DNA of 64,000 bases from positions 333,280,649-333,344,648 of the forward strand of contig CM048751.1 in NCBI GenBank assembly GCA_026315105.1, in the 5' to 3' direction. Below, piece by piece: positions 1-9,959 of this stretch. The stretch is from Locusta migratoria (Eukaryota; Arthropoda; Insecta; Orthoptera; Acrididae). The position numbers and the translations under genes were made by a program. The notes under the pieces were generated by a model. It made no database searches. It was given only the letters and a program-made list of their open reading frames with translations, and had not been told where the DNA came from. Each line of letters opens with the position of its first letter. The stretch's first letter is position 1.

Positions 1-416
1 CATTTGCTGATGAGTAGTACCATTAGGACAGTAACCACAGACCGGCGTCCACTTCGTTCTTCATCGTACACTTGATCACGTCTTTCATTGAACAGTCTCA
101 CCCACATTCCAACCACTGAATCACTCATAGCATTTTGTCCATAAGCCTCGCATATTTGACGATGAATTGCATTTGGTTTAATTTTCTTTGCATTTAGAAA
201 ACGAGTCATTAACCTCAATTCACACGCGGCGACATTTTCAATAACGAATGACATTATAAAGAAGCACTAAAAATCACACATCGGCAGCAGCAATCAGAAA
301 ATGGCGTACATATCTTCTTCTTTAGTCAGAGTAACTGCCGCGCATGCTCGCAACTGCGATCGTAGCGCTGCTGCGGATAAAAATAGAAACGGGACTTACT
401 TTGTGGACGACGATCG
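1..416 (-). pseudogene. mariner transposon, 5' part with transposase N-terminus, cut by window edge
   Basis: Reading the minus strand, an ATG at 254 opens a frame that runs to the window edge. It encodes a mariner-type N-terminus: the reading 'YGQNAMSDSVVG' then 'DEERSGR' matches the DNA-binding part of the transposase at 59384. Outside it, 387-416 resembles the terminal inverted repeat of that complete element (ACTTACTTTGTGGACG here against ACTTACTTTCTGGACG there) and is followed by TA, the mariner target. The two copies are therefore the same or sister families but clearly diverged. The transposase would cut and paste the element by a D,D34D mechanism; the catalytic part lies beyond the window, so activity cannot be judged. 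Confidence 0.8.
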
Positions 417-424
417 TATTTTCT

Positions 425-750
425 CATCGCGCGATATAAAGTAAAGAAAAATTTTATGTTGCATCCTTCACGCTAGGTAGAAAAGTTAAGGCATAGGAAT
501 TTATACATTTAAACTGCACCGCTTTGAGAGTGACACCATTTCCATCTGATAGTAAACTGAAATTTAACTTTCCCCTGCCGGGAATCCAGCCATGTTCCTA
601 CAGTAAATAGAAATCTACATAGGGATTGCCTTGTTTTTTACCTGTTCCTTTTATAAACCTGACTGACTGCAAAGAGCCTTCTTCCTTTATTTCCCTTTGC
701 CTTTGTATCGTCAAGCGTTTAATTATGTTCTGAATTGGGCGCCCTGTAAC
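425..750. other. unannotated stretch
   Basis: No coding, RNA or repeat signature recognised. It separates the mariner fragment from the SINE pair. Confidence 0.4.
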
Positions 751-1010
751 CAAAAAAAAAAAAAAAAAAAAAAAATAATGTTGATCGTGTGGTGTTTACG
801 GCCGTTAAAACCCAAGTAGGAGTCGTGTTCAGCCTGTCTGGCGCAAGTCGTTTTATCTGACGCCACTTCGGCGACTTGCGTGTCAAATGATGATGGGACG
901 ATGATGAGGACGTCACAACACCCAGGCATCAAGTGGAGAAAATCTCCAGCCCGACCCGGAATCGAACCCGAGCCCCTGCGTGGCAACCCACCACGCTGTC
1001 TACTAGACTC
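751..1010 (-). repeat. tRNA-derived SINE, family B
   Basis: On the minus strand a tRNA-like head carries a good Pol III box B (GGTTCGATTCC, about 955-970). A body containing the block CGCAAGTCGCCGAAGTGGC follows, then a T-rich tail ending beside the A/T homopolymer at 751-775. The same block recurs at 14270-14366 in an otherwise different context, which shows this is a dispersed family. Such elements are transcribed by RNA polymerase III and moved by a partner LINE; they encode no protein. Confidence 0.75.
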
Positions 1011-1195
1011 AAAAATGTTCAAATGTTTGTAGTGCTTAAGGGGCTTAACTGCGGGGTCATCAGTCCCTAAACTACAAGCTACTTATGCACTAGCTTATAC
1101 TAAAGACTACACAAACATCCGTGCCCGAGGGGCGGGGGGGATTAGAACCCCCGACAGCATAACGCCTCAATGAGCTTGGCCATTCCGCCGCGGAG
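1011..1195 (-). repeat. tRNA-derived SINE, family A
   Basis: The plus strand begins with the family-A 3' end (AAAATGTTCAAATGTTTG) and ends with the reverse of the tRNA-like head (CCGCCGCGG). The middle has the family sentence 'GGGGTCATCAGTCCCTAAAC'. Short flanks CTAGAC at about 1003-1008 and 1196-1201 may be the target duplication. It lies directly against the family-B SINE. Confidence 0.8.
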
Positions 1196-1201
1196 CTAGA
1201 C

Positions 1202-1762
1202 AACAAAGGCGGACAGAAACCTTACAAACGTTGGATATGTGGCCGAAACGTATACTGAATTGTATGTAGCAGCTAAATTTTGCGGTGTTTGAGAAGTGTC
1301 TATGGCGCTGTTATGCGTAGTTTTAACTGCGGTAATAAATACAATTTCCGCAGTTGTTAAATGTAAATCTCCCTCACTGTTTCTCTCTCTTTCCCTTGTA
1401 AAGTACATGTCAGTTGTCTTTAGGTGGGGTTATTTTTGAGAGGGGGGGGGGGGGGGGGGAATGCGGGAAAGTGAGAGCACAAAGAGGTAGGGTGTGGACT
1501 GGCAGACCCCTAATAACAAGTAATCAAGTATTCACTCAAGGAATGGCCTCTTATTAATTAATAACCCCTCCAAAATAATGACAGTGGGTAGTCTAACTAC
1601 GGAATTAAACACAAGATTTAAGACAAAATTTAAGCTCAGTTTATTACAAGAACTATTGCAAGTGAAAAGCATTCAATATCGACAGTAAAATTAAAATTCC
1701 AAAGTTTTTAAATATTAATTGCACGCAGATTATATAACATTAATACAGACATGACACGTATC
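1202..1762. other. unannotated stretch with a G homopolymer
   Basis: No gene or repeat recognised. A run of about 18 G lies at 1442-1459. Short open frames here have no recognisable domain. Confidence 0.4.
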
Positions 1763-1774
1763 AATGACGGGCTA

Positions 1775-1977
1775 GCCGGCCGCGGTGGCCAAGGGGACTG
1801 AGGCGCTTCAGTTACGGTCTGCACGGCCACTACGGTCGGGGGTTCGAATCCCCCCTCGGGCATGGATATTTGTGCCGTCCTTAGTATAAGGTAGTTGATA
1901 AGTAGTTTGTAAGTCTAGGGACTGATGACCTCCGTAGTTAAGTCCCTTAAGCTTAACAAACATTTGAATTTTTTTTG
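1775..1977 (+). repeat. SINE family A, full length with target duplication
   Basis: Complete copy. The head GCCGGCCGCGGTGGCC carries box A-like sequence, box B is GGTTCGAATCC, the body contains 'CTCGGGCATGGATATTTGTG', and the 3' end is ACAAACATTTGAA followed by T. It is flanked by AATGACGGGCTA (1763-1774) and AATGACTGGCTA (1978-1989), a 12-bp target duplication with one mismatch. This supports LINE-driven target-primed insertion. It serves as the reference for other family-A copies in the window. Confidence 0.9.
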
Positions 1978-1989
1978 AATGACTGGCTA

Positions 1990-2771
1990 GTCCCTAACAA
2001 AAAAATGTATTTTCGAACAAAAGACATGATGGAGACAAAGGGCGTGCTACACCACTGAAGGGTGCTTCCCACATAAAAAGGCCTTAAAACCGTGAAGAAT
2101 AAAGATTTCTGAACCCTCTGTCACACAAGCAGCAGCAGGCGATACTACACCAAGTACAGCTGTGGACTGGTGCACATTGGGACGGAATGCCCAAAGCGTA
2201 GCCAAAACCCCTAGAAGACGTTTAATTCACACAAAACCCATCAGACGTGGTTTTTTGATGTCGCTGATTACGAGTTTGATGATAAAAATTGTCTAAACAA
2301 AATGGCGGAGCTCATATAGCAACGTGACGCATGAAAATCTATAATAATTAATACACGGCTAACGTTATTTGATTATTACAACATAATCACAGAATATTTC
2401 TCGAAAATATATCGGAAAAAATTCTTAGATACCACACACATTGTAATTCAATAATATAATGCAACAGTCTTCAAAGTCAGTGACAGAACACAATAAATGT
2501 AATAGTATAATCAAAGATAGCAGTAATAAGTGCAGCTCAGTTCCGTAGTCTACCGCGCCGAATCGACCATGTTGTCTACGAAATGTCGGCCGCACGGACA
2601 CTTGTAAGTAAATATTCATTATACAAGAAAAATGGCACATTTTGGCAGCTGATTCTTGTCCACTAGATAATCAATGTATCTAGTCTGGAGGTTGAAATTC
2701 CGCGGTATATTGCGATATATGCTACTTTTGCTCTAGTTGAAAATGCAAGTTTGGCAAAGCATGGTCGTTTT
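1990..2771. other. unannotated stretch
   Basis: AT-rich sequence with no supported gene. The longest open frame, about 71 codons at 2425-2640 on the minus strand, shows no domain. Confidence 0.4.
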
Positions 2772-2989
2772 CATCTACATCTACATCTACATCGATACTC
2801 TGCAAATCACATTTAAGTGCCTGGCAGAGGGTTCATTAACCACCTTCATAACTTTTCTCTACCGTTCCATTCTCTAATAGCGCGCGGGAAGAAAGAACAC
2901 CTAAATCGTTCCGTTTTCGATCTGATTTCTCTTATTTTATTGGGATGGTCATGTCTCCCTAAGTAGGTGGGTGCTAGCAAAATATTTTC

Positions 2990-5614
2990 TCATTCAGAAC
3001 TAAAAGTCGGTGATTGAAACTTCGCAAACAGATCACGCCGCAATGAATAACGTCTTTCTTTTAATGATTTCCACCCCAATTCGTGCAACATTTCCGTGAC
3101 GCTTTCCCCCCCGTAACGTGATAAAACAAAACGAGCTGCCCTTCTCTGAACCTTCTCAATATCTTCCGTCAGTCCCACCTGGTGAGGGTCCCACAAGGGG
3201 CAACAGTACTCCAAGAGAGGACGCACAAGTATGATGTAGGCAGTCTCTTTGGTGGAGCTGGTGCATCGTCTAAGCGTTCTGCCAATGAAACGTAACCTTT
3301 GGTTCGCCTTCCCCACAATATTTTCTATGTGTTCTCTCCAGTCAAAGTTGTTCGTAATTGTAACTCCTAGGTATTTGGTAGAATTTACGACCTTAAGGTT
3401 TGACTGATTTATCGCGTAATTGAAGTTCAGCGGCTTTCTTTTAGTGGTCATGTGTATTACTTCACACTTTTCTTTATTTAGTGTCAATTGCCAATTTTCG
3501 CACCAAGTAGAAATTTTGTCTAAATCGCTTTGCAGTTGCTTTTGATCCTCTGTTGACTTCACTAACCGATAAACGACAGCATCATCCGCGAACAATCTAA
3601 AGGAGCTATTCAGATTATCTCCTAAATCGTTTATAAACACGAGGAAGAGTAGGGGACCAATAACGCTTCCCTGTGGAACGCCAGATATCACTTCTGTTTT
3701 ACTCGATGACTTACCGTCAATTACAACGAACTGTGTCCTTTCTGATAGGAAATCGTGAATCCAATCGCACAATTGGGGAGATATTCCATAAGCACGCAAT
3801 TTCATTAGAAGCCGCTTGTGGGGTACAGTGTCAAAAGTCTTCCGGAAATCCAGAAATATGGAATCGATTTGAGATCCCTTGTCGATGGCACTTAACACTT
3901 CATGTGAATAAAGGGCAAGCTGTGTTTCGCAAGAGCGATACTTTCTGAATCCGTGCTGACTATTGGTTAATAGGTCGTTCTCTTCGAGGTAGTACATAAT
4001 ATTCGAACAAAGTATATGTTCCAAAATCCTACTGCAAATCGACGTCAATGAGATAGGCCTGTAATTTTGGGGATCACTCCTATTGCCTTTCTTGAATATT
4101 GGAGTAATTTGGGCAGCTTTCCAGTCTTTGGGTACGGATCTTTCGCTGAGTGATCGGTTGTAAATTATAGCTAAGTACGGAGCTATTTCATCAGCATACT
4201 CTGAGAGGAATCTAGTTGGTATACAATCTGGCCCGGAAGATTTATTTTTGTTTAGTGACTTAAGTTGTTTTACTACTCCAGGAACATCTACTTCTAAGTT
4301 TCGCATGCTGGCAGCTGTTCTTGGATTGAATACTGGAGTGTTCACTTCGTCATCTTTGGTGAACGAATTTCGGAAAGCTGTGTTTAGTAATTCTGCCTTA
4401 GCAGTACTGTCCTCGGTAGTATTACCATTGCTATCGCGTAGTGAAGGTATTGTTTGTGTTTTGCCGCTAGTGTACTTCACATACGACCAGAATTTCTTTG
4501 GTTTACTAATACGATACAGGATTTCGTTGTGGAAACAACTATAAGATTCTCGCATTGAAGTCCGCGCTAGGTTGCGAGTTTCAGTAAAAGATTGCCAGTC
4601 TTGCGAATTCTGTGTCTTTTTAAATTTTGCATGCGTTTTCCTTTGTTTCTGCAACAGTGATCTGACCTGTTTTGTGTACCATTTGAATGTAAGCCACAAC
4701 TGATCTACACTCGCATTTTTAGTTTTGAAGGACTGGAGACTATCACTCAGGAAAGCGTGAAGCGAATTTTTATCTGCTTTATTGAATAGATATATTTTTC
4801 GTTTATTTTTGGTGCATTTGGGAATTTCGATATTCAGTCTCGCTACTACAACTCGATGTTCGCTAATCCCTGTATCTGTTTTGATGCTCTTTACTATCTC
4901 GGGATTATTTGTTGCTAGGAGATCAAGAGTATTTTCGCAACCACGTACTATTCTAGTGGGTTCATGAACTAACTGTTCGAAGTAGTTCTCAGAAAAAGCA
5001 TTCAGAACTAGTTCGGACGATGTTTTATATTTGCCCCCGGTTTTGAATACGTAATTATGCCAACATATCGAGGGTAAATTAAAGTCGCCACCGATTATAA
5101 CAGTATGCTTCGGATACCTATTTGAAATATGATTCAAGCTTTCTTTGAACATTTCTGCAACCGCATCGTCTGAGTCAGGGGGCCGATAAAAAGATCCAAT
5201 TATTAATTTATTTCGGTGGTCAGGTATAACCTCTACCCAGACCAATTCACAGGAAGTATCTGCCTCAATTTCGTTGCAGGATAAACCGTTTGTAACAGCA
5301 ATAAACACGCCACCCCCTGTTTTATTTATTCTATCCTTTCTGAAGACCATTTGGCCCTTTGAAAAAATTTCGGCCGAATTTATCTCAGGCGTCAGCCAGC
5401 TTTCAGAACCTATAACGATTTGTGCCTCAGTACTTTCTATCAGCGCTTGGAGCTCTGGAATTTTCCCAACACGGCTACGACAATTTACAACTGTTACACC
5501 AATGGTTTTTATGTCTACTTTCTTCCCGTGTCTGACCTGCCCCCTTTGAGACTGAAACCCATTTTGTGTATTCCCGAGGCCATCTAACCTAAAAAACCGC
5601 CCAGTCCACGCCAC
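2990..5614 (-). CDS. CR1-like LINE ORF2: APE endonuclease + reverse transcriptase
   Basis: Open for 874 codons with no internal stop. The endonuclease (about residues 35-265) shows SESW (E71), GGGVFI, SFYRPP, GGDFN (175-179), DLL (231) and SEH (251-253), where the family normally has SDH. The reverse transcriptase (about 490-750) shows FLDF (587-590), VPQGS (646-650) and the catalytic FADD (675-678). The C-terminal tail ends near 'FAKFQSPTFSSE'. It nicks target DNA and copies element RNA at the nick. The frame starts with GTG, and the first in-frame ATG is codon 89, inside the endonuclease. It overlaps ORF1 by about 30 bases in the -1 frame, so expression by frameshifting from ORF1 is likely (see 5590-5596). 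The D-to-E change in SDH is the only obvious defect. Confidence 0.9.
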   Translation of the reverse strand: MAWTGRFFRLDGLGNTQNGFQSQRGQVRHGKKVDIKTIGVTVVNCRSRVGKIPELQALIESTEAQIVIGSESWLTPEINSAEIFSKGQMVFRKDRINKTGGGVFIAVTNGLSCNEIEADTSCELVWVEVIPDHRNKLIIGSFYRPPDSDDAVAEMFKESLNHISNRYPKHTVIIGGDFNLPSICWHNYVFKTGGKYKTSSELVLNAFSENYFEQLVHEPTRIVRGCENTLDLLATNNPEIVKSIKTDTGISEHRVVVARLNIEIPKCTKNKRKIYLFNKADKNSLHAFLSDSLQSFKTKNASVDQLWLTFKWYTKQVRSLLQKQRKTHAKFKKTQNSQDWQSFTETRNLARTSMRESYSCFHNEILYRISKPKKFWSYVKYTSGKTQTIPSLRDSNGNTTEDSTAKAELLNTAFRNSFTKDDEVNTPVFNPRTAASMRNLEVDVPGVVKQLKSLNKNKSSGPDCIPTRFLSEYADEIAPYLAIIYNRSLSERSVPKDWKAAQITPIFKKGNRSDPQNYRPISLTSICSRILEHILCSNIMYYLEENDLLTNSQHGFRKYRSCETQLALYSHEVLSAIDKGSQIDSIFLDFRKTFDTVPHKRLLMKLRAYGISPQLCDWIHDFLSERTQFVVIDGKSSSKTEVISGVPQGSVIGPLLFLVFINDLGDNLNSSFRLFADDAVVYRLVKSTEDQKQLQSDLDKISTWCENWQLTLNKEKCEVIHMTTKRKPLNFNYAINQSNLKVVNSTKYLGVTITNNFDWREHIENIVGKANQRLRFIGRTLRRCTSSTKETAYIILVRPLLEYCCPLWDPHQVGLTEDIEKVQRRAARFVLSRYGGESVTEMLHELGWKSLKERRYSLRRDLFAKFQSPTFSSE

Positions 5615-6360
5615 ACAGCCCCCGCTACCCGTGTAGCCGCTTCCTGAGTGTAGTGGACTCCTGACCTATTTAGCGGAACCCGAAAACCCACCACCCTTTT
5701 GCGCAAGTCGAGGAATCTGCAGCCGACACGGTCGCAGAACCGTCTGAGCCTCTGATTCAGACCCTCCACTCGGCTCTGAACCAAAGGTCCGCAGTCAGTC
5801 CTGTCGACAATGCTGCAGATGGTGAGCTCCGCTTTCATCTTGCAAGCAAGACTGGCAGTCTTAACCACTTCTGATAGCCGCTCAAAACCAGAGAAGATCT
5901 CTTTCGATCCAAAGCGACACACATCATTGGTCCCAACATGAGCCACCACCTGCAGTTGGCTGCACCCTGTGCTCTTCATGGCATCCGGAAGGAGCCGTTC
6001 CACATCCGGAATGACTCCCCCCGGTATGCACACGGAGTGCACATTGGAATTCTTCCCCTCCCTAGTAGCCATTTTCCTAAGGGGCTCCATTACCCGCCTA
6101 ACGTTGGAGCTCCCAACTACCAACAAACCCACCCTCTGTGAGTGCCCGGATCTTGAAGGCAGAGGGGCGAGTACAGGACAAGCGACACCATCCGCATCAG
6201 GAACATCCCCTGCCACAGACAGCGCCTCGAATCTGTTGGCACAGGCATCGGAAAGAAATATAATATGAATAGGATAACCACGAAATTTATACCGATTTAG
6301 TGTACGAAAATTTTGTACATACCTATAGCAACCATTTCCACATTGTAGAACTGAAATTCT
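5584..6360 (-). CDS. CR1-like LINE ORF1: SGNH/GDSL esterase-like protein, 5' incomplete
   Basis: Open frame from a stop at 6361-6363 down to TAG at 5584-5586, about 258 codons, no in-frame ATG. The protein has the blocks of an SGNH hydrolase: 'LLVVGSSNVRR' (nucleophile Ser block), 'VAHVGTNDV' (block III Gly/Asn) and 'LNRSGVHYT' (C-terminal His). An esterase ORF1 is a known trait of CR1 elements, where it is thought to assist ribonucleoprotein or membrane interactions. Residues before 'DACANRFEAL' are not recognised. Because no ATG is visible, the N-terminus is probably missing or mutated. Confidence 0.8.
   Translation of the reverse strand, partial: RISVLQCGNGCYRYVQNFRTLNRYKFRGYPIHIIFLSDACANRFEALSVAGDVPDADGVACPVLAPLPSRSGHSQRVGLLVVGSSNVRRVMEPLRKMATREGKNSNVHSVCIPGGVIPDVERLLPDAMKSTGCSQLQVVAHVGTNDVCRFGSKEIFSGFERLSEVVKTASLACKMKAELTICSIVDRTDCGPLVQSRVEGLNQRLRRFCDRVGCRFLDLRKRVVGFRVPLNRSGVHYTQEAATRVAGAVWRGLGGFLG
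5590..5596 (-). promoter_or_regulatory. candidate -1 ribosomal frameshift site, U UUU UUA
   Basis: In the ORF1 frame the codons read GGU UUU UUA GGU UAG, which contains the heptamer U UUU UUA in the correct phase for tandem -1 slippage. A -1 shift here continues exactly in the ORF2 frame (UUU UUU AGG UUA GAU) and avoids the ORF1 stop two codons downstream. ORF2 has no usable ATG before the endonuclease, which makes this placement meaningful. I did not find an obvious strong downstream stem by eye. Confidence 0.55.
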
Positions 6361-6422
6361 TCACTTCACTATTAAGATATTCACTCACAAACTAAGAGTA
6401 AATTTGCCTTGCTTTCACCTTG

Positions 6423-6594
6423 TCGCCGCGGCTGGACGAGGCCGTTCCCTGTCGGGGGTTCGAATCCCTCCTCGGGCATGGATGTTTGTGCCGTCTTTAG
6501 TATAAGCTAGTTCATATGTAGATCGTAAGTTTAGGGACCCATGACCCCGTAGTTAAGTCCCATAAGCTTTACAAACATTTGAACATTTGAATTT
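6423..6594 (+). repeat. SINE family A, rearranged head
   Basis: Box B (GGTTCGAATCC) and the body 'CTCGGGCATGGATGTTTGTG' are clear, and the 3' end is ACAAACATTTGAACATTTGAA. The head is shortened (CGCCGCGGCTGGACGAGG) compared with 1775-1977. Confidence 0.75.
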
Positions 6595-6875
6595 TCACAG
6601 TGTCACGTGTGTTCTCCACGAAGGTCCCTTTTGAACTAACTTAACTCGACAAGTATCGAAGGTGGTTACCACTTCTTCTGGAATGAGATGCACCAATCCT
6701 TCCCCTACCCAATTAACACATCAAAATTCCGAGATTCGAAAAATAGTTTTTCGGGGTTTTGACCACCATTATTTTGGGAATTCCATCACAATGTGCGGCG
6801 TCGCAGCAACTGGGGAGCCGGTGGCGGTGCTTTGTGTTGATGTAATTCGCGAACCAATCGAGAGAGAACCACGCA

Positions 6876-7561
6876 ATTTGATTAAAAGCTGTTTGTGAGG
6901 TACGGTATCAAAAGCTTTCTGAAAATCAAGAAATACGGAATCGATTTGTGAACCCTTGTCGATAGCACTCATCAGTTCGTGTGAGTAAAGACCTAGTTGT
7001 GTTTCATATGAACGATATTCTCTAATTCCTTGGGTCAATAGGTCATTCTGTTCGAGATAATTCATAATATTTGAATACAGGATATGTTCCAACCCTGCTG
7101 CAAATTGACGTCAATGAAATAGGCTTGTAGTTTAGTAGGTTATTCCTACTGCCTTCCTTGAATATATACGTGTGACCTGTGCAACTTTCCAATCATTTGG
7201 TACAGATACTTCTTTGAGTGAGCGGTTGTATATGGCTGTTAAGTAATGGCTTCAGCATAATCAGGTAGAAATCTAATTGGTATACAGTCCGGACCATAAT
7301 ACTTGTTCTTGTTAAGCGATTTTAGTTGATTCATTACTCTGATGATATCTACTTCCACGTTACTCATTCTGGCCTCTGTTCGCAATTCGAAATTTGAAAT
7401 ATTGGTTTCCTCTTCTTTTGTGAATGAGTTTCTAAAAGTTATGTTTAGTGACTCTGCTTTAGTAGCGCCATCATCAGCAGGATCGCCATTACTATCACGT
7501 ATTGAGGATATTGTTTTTTTCCCTAGAATATTTAACATATGATCAATATTTCTTTGGGTTC
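6876..7561 (-). pseudogene. decayed CR1-like LINE ORF2 fragment
   Basis: Two reading frames on the minus strand match the ORF2 at 2990-5614: 7239-7561 covers the linker ('LKSLNKNKYYGPDCIP') and 6876-7092 the start of the reverse transcriptase ('FLDFQKAFDTVPHK'). Both ends are missing and frameshifts separate the parts, so no protein is possible. Many substitutions mark it as older than, or a different subfamily from, the copy at 2.8-6.4 kb. Confidence 0.8.
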
Positions 7562-8600
7562 TCATTCTTCGATAGGTATAATATCTCTAGTAAGCATCTC
7601 AGCAGCACCACACAGAGTCGGATGACGTGAGCGTAGTCTGTTAAAATTTAGAATTGGTAGGTCCCTATGTACAGGTAAATTAGGTGTCTGGCATATTTTT
7701 TGGAACTCCCTCATAAGAGCCGCATTATACCGATTAGCAGCGGAAGCCAGTAAACCGGAGTAGATCAGATTGGGCCATATCATCCCGCACATGGTAGCAC
7801 TCAGTTGGGTGTCAACAAACTTTGTATGGTAGCTGTTCATCCATACAGGTCCACAATACTCAGCACTTGAGTGCCACCAAACCCAAGGCTGATGATCGCA
7901 AGTTGGCTGCTGAAGATCCCCTGGTAGTTCCACATAATGTATGCAGTATGTTGTTACGAGTTCAGTTCAGTTGTTCAGTTTTTGGCTAGGTTTAAAAGGT
8001 GTTACTTGAAGATCATAGTTCAATCCATAATGACACCTAGATATTTTGGATTCTAATTGTGGCGAAGAACGCTGCCTCTGAAAGTTACATTCAGCTGCAC
8101 GTTCGGTAAATGAGTGTTCACGTGGAAGAAAAATACCTCTGTTTTGTTCGCACTGGGTTGAAGTCTCCAGATTTAGAATTAATATAAGTCTTTTGGAAAG
8201 TATCTCTTCTGTCTTCTCCAGTTCTATGTGTTGTACGGCTATGGTCAGATCGTCGGCGTAGCAGAATTTTCTAAACAAAGTGTCAGGAAGGCCGGATAGA
8301 TACAAGTTAAAGAGTAATGGCGAAAAAACTGATCCTTGGGGGTAACACGTTGGTAAGTTTCTCTCAATCCTTGTTGTTTCTAATGATTACCTGGATTTTC
8401 TGCTCATTTAACACGTTGTTGACAAGATGTGCCATCGTTCTGCAGGGAATGATTCGAAGAAATTTGTAGATCAGGCCTTCCCTCCATACATTATCGAAGG
8501 TAGCAGTGAGATCGAGAAATGTGACATATGTTTCATTTGATATCCTGTCTCTATAAAGGATGAAAGAGACAATACTTTATCACAGCAGCTACGTCCTGGT
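7562..8600 (-). pseudogene. reverse transcriptase fragment of a second LINE clade
   Basis: Minus-strand pieces in different frames give, in order, motif A ('FLDLTATFDNVW', about 8500), 'PQGSVFSPLLFNLY' (about 8320), the catalytic 'FCYADDLTIA' (about 8270) and the C-terminal 'EYCGPVWMNS' (about 7850). These differ from the CR1-like family and resemble jockey-type insect LINEs. Several frameshifts and stops make it dead. It abuts the CR1 fragment at 7561, so one probably broke the other. Confidence 0.7.
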
Positions 8601-9175
8601 CTGAAGCATGCTTGGTCTGTTGGTATATACTCTAGGATAACACTACTTATTGTGTTTCAGACCAGTCTTTCGCGTCCGTGGCATTCCCTAAGCTACACGT
8701 GCCTTCTAGGTAGTGAATGGGCCATGCGACCAGCTGAAACCCTCCGAGGAAAAGATTCGTAAATTGTCTTAATATGTAGTCTCCTACACAATGTTATCCT
8801 GTCTTGTACATCATCCACCAGTTATGTCACCGATTTTGGAGCTATAAATTTGGTCCTTACTCCCTGCTCTAAAATTCCGCGTAACAGTTCAATTATGACG
8901 AGACATGGCGATTTTCCTGTCCAGGAGAGATGTTCGATAATTTTCTTATTCTGCACAAACCTCGCCTGTACCTTCTTGACTGTGTGAGTGACCGCAGAAT
9001 CATTTTTGCATATGGAAGTGTTTGTTAGCAATAGGTTACATCTAGTAAGCAATTTGTTGAGGAGGTTGATGAGGTAATTAGTTATCCAAGCAGTGAGTGT
9101 AATGGTAGTTCCATACAACGATATAGGTGCCAAGTACTGAAAGAACCTTCCCAACGGTTCGATTTTAAGAAACAG
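8601..9175. other. unannotated stretch
   Basis: No recognisable content. A minus-strand open frame of 110 codons at 8822-9154 shows no domain or repeat match; it may be more LINE debris. Confidence 0.35.
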
Positions 9176-9181
9176 GCTTGC

Positions 9182-9340
9182 AAATGTTCAAATGTTTGTG
9201 AATCAAGAGCACGAAACTACACAAACTAAAAAAAATTACACAAACCCATGCCAAAAGGAGGTCTTGAACCTCCGTCGGGGAACAGCCACGCAATCCGTAG
9301 CATTGCGCCTAATACCAAGCGCTCATTCCGACGCGTCACG
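9182..9340 (-). repeat. SINE family A, highly degenerate
   Basis: The 3' end AAATGTTCAAATGTTTGTG and a box-B-like stretch (reverse of GGAGGTTCAAGACC) are recognisable; the head is barely so. Older than the other copies. Confidence 0.55.
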
Positions 9341-9399
9341 GACATGTCAGTGTCGTAAGCTTCTCAAAGCTTTTTGAATGCATTAATCCGGTTGTTTGT

Positions 9400-9735
9400 A
9401 TGAGGCAATGTAAACTATGATTCATTGGACCATACCAGATAGTCGCAATCACCGAATGTCCCGGTTTTGTGATCGTTTCAGCACTCCAATCACTGCTTGA
9501 TTTATTAAAGATTTAGCAACTGCAACCCTCCCATGAATTTTAAGCTCCAGCCATATTGTTTTTATCGAAACACTATTACTAAGTTGAGTGTCGACTTTTG
9601 CAGTCGCCTCTGCCGTGGTAGTGATGCGTTGTGTGGCCCCAATCCTCCTGATTGCAAGTCGGCCGTTGTCAGTTAACTTCGGGGCTTTCGCCCACTAATC
9701 CTCTTCGCTAACGATGTGTTTCTTTGTTTTGTCTA
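9400..9735 (-). pseudogene. Tc1-like transposase remnant
   Basis: One minus-strand frame reads 'PKLTDNGRLAIRRIGATQR' and then 'VSIKTIWLELKIHGRVA', the helix-turn-helix DNA-binding domain of Tc1-type transposases. A shifted frame nearer 9400 gives 'CDYLVWSNES', the first catalytic block, with N where the catalytic D (SDES) is expected. The second and third catalytic residues are absent. It would have bound terminal repeats and cut DNA; it is now inert. Confidence 0.7.
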
Positions 9736-9745
9736 CGATATCGTT

Positions 9746-9914
9746 GAACATGTTCAAATGTTTGTTAAGGGCCATCAGTCCCTAAACTTATGAACTACCT
9801 TATAATAAAGATGGCACAAATATCCAAGCTCGAGGGGGGATTTGAACCCCCGACAGTAGCGGCCTTGCAGACTGTGACTGGCGCGCTGCAGACCGCTCGG
9901 CCACTGCGGCCGGC
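9746..9914 (-). repeat. SINE family A with target duplication
   Basis: Near full-length copy, reverse orientation, box B GGTTCAAATCC as read on minus. It is flanked by TACGATATCGTT (9734-9745) and TACGCTATCGTT (9915-9926), a 12-bp duplication with one mismatch. It inserted just outside the Tc1 remnant and the Penelope element. Confidence 0.85.
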
Positions 9915-9959
9915 TACGCTATCGTTACCTAGCATACTGTCGCTAGTGGAAACAGAGGT

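Larger units (their letters stand above)
2772..6360 (-). mobile_element. CR1-group LINE, near complete
   Basis: Non-LTR retrotransposon on the minus strand with ORF1 (esterase-like) overlapping ORF2 (endonuclease plus reverse transcriptase). A roughly 200-bp 3' UTR ends in ATGTAG-type hexamers (2772-2794 on plus, CATCTA repeats). The 3' UTR phrase AAGTGCCTGGCAGAGGG on the plus strand recurs in other copies here, so it is the family signature. An esterase-type ORF1 is known from CR1 elements, hence the assignment; L2/Crack/Daphne relatives remain possible. The 5' end is uncertain: the ORF1 frame opens after a stop at 6361-6363 with no ATG, so the copy is probably 5' truncated. A SINE follows at 6423. 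Confidence 0.85.

Noticed and set aside
751..775. mRNA-type poly(A) of a processed gene
   Set aside because: On the SINE's own strand this is a T-rich tail; no gene sequence adjoins it.
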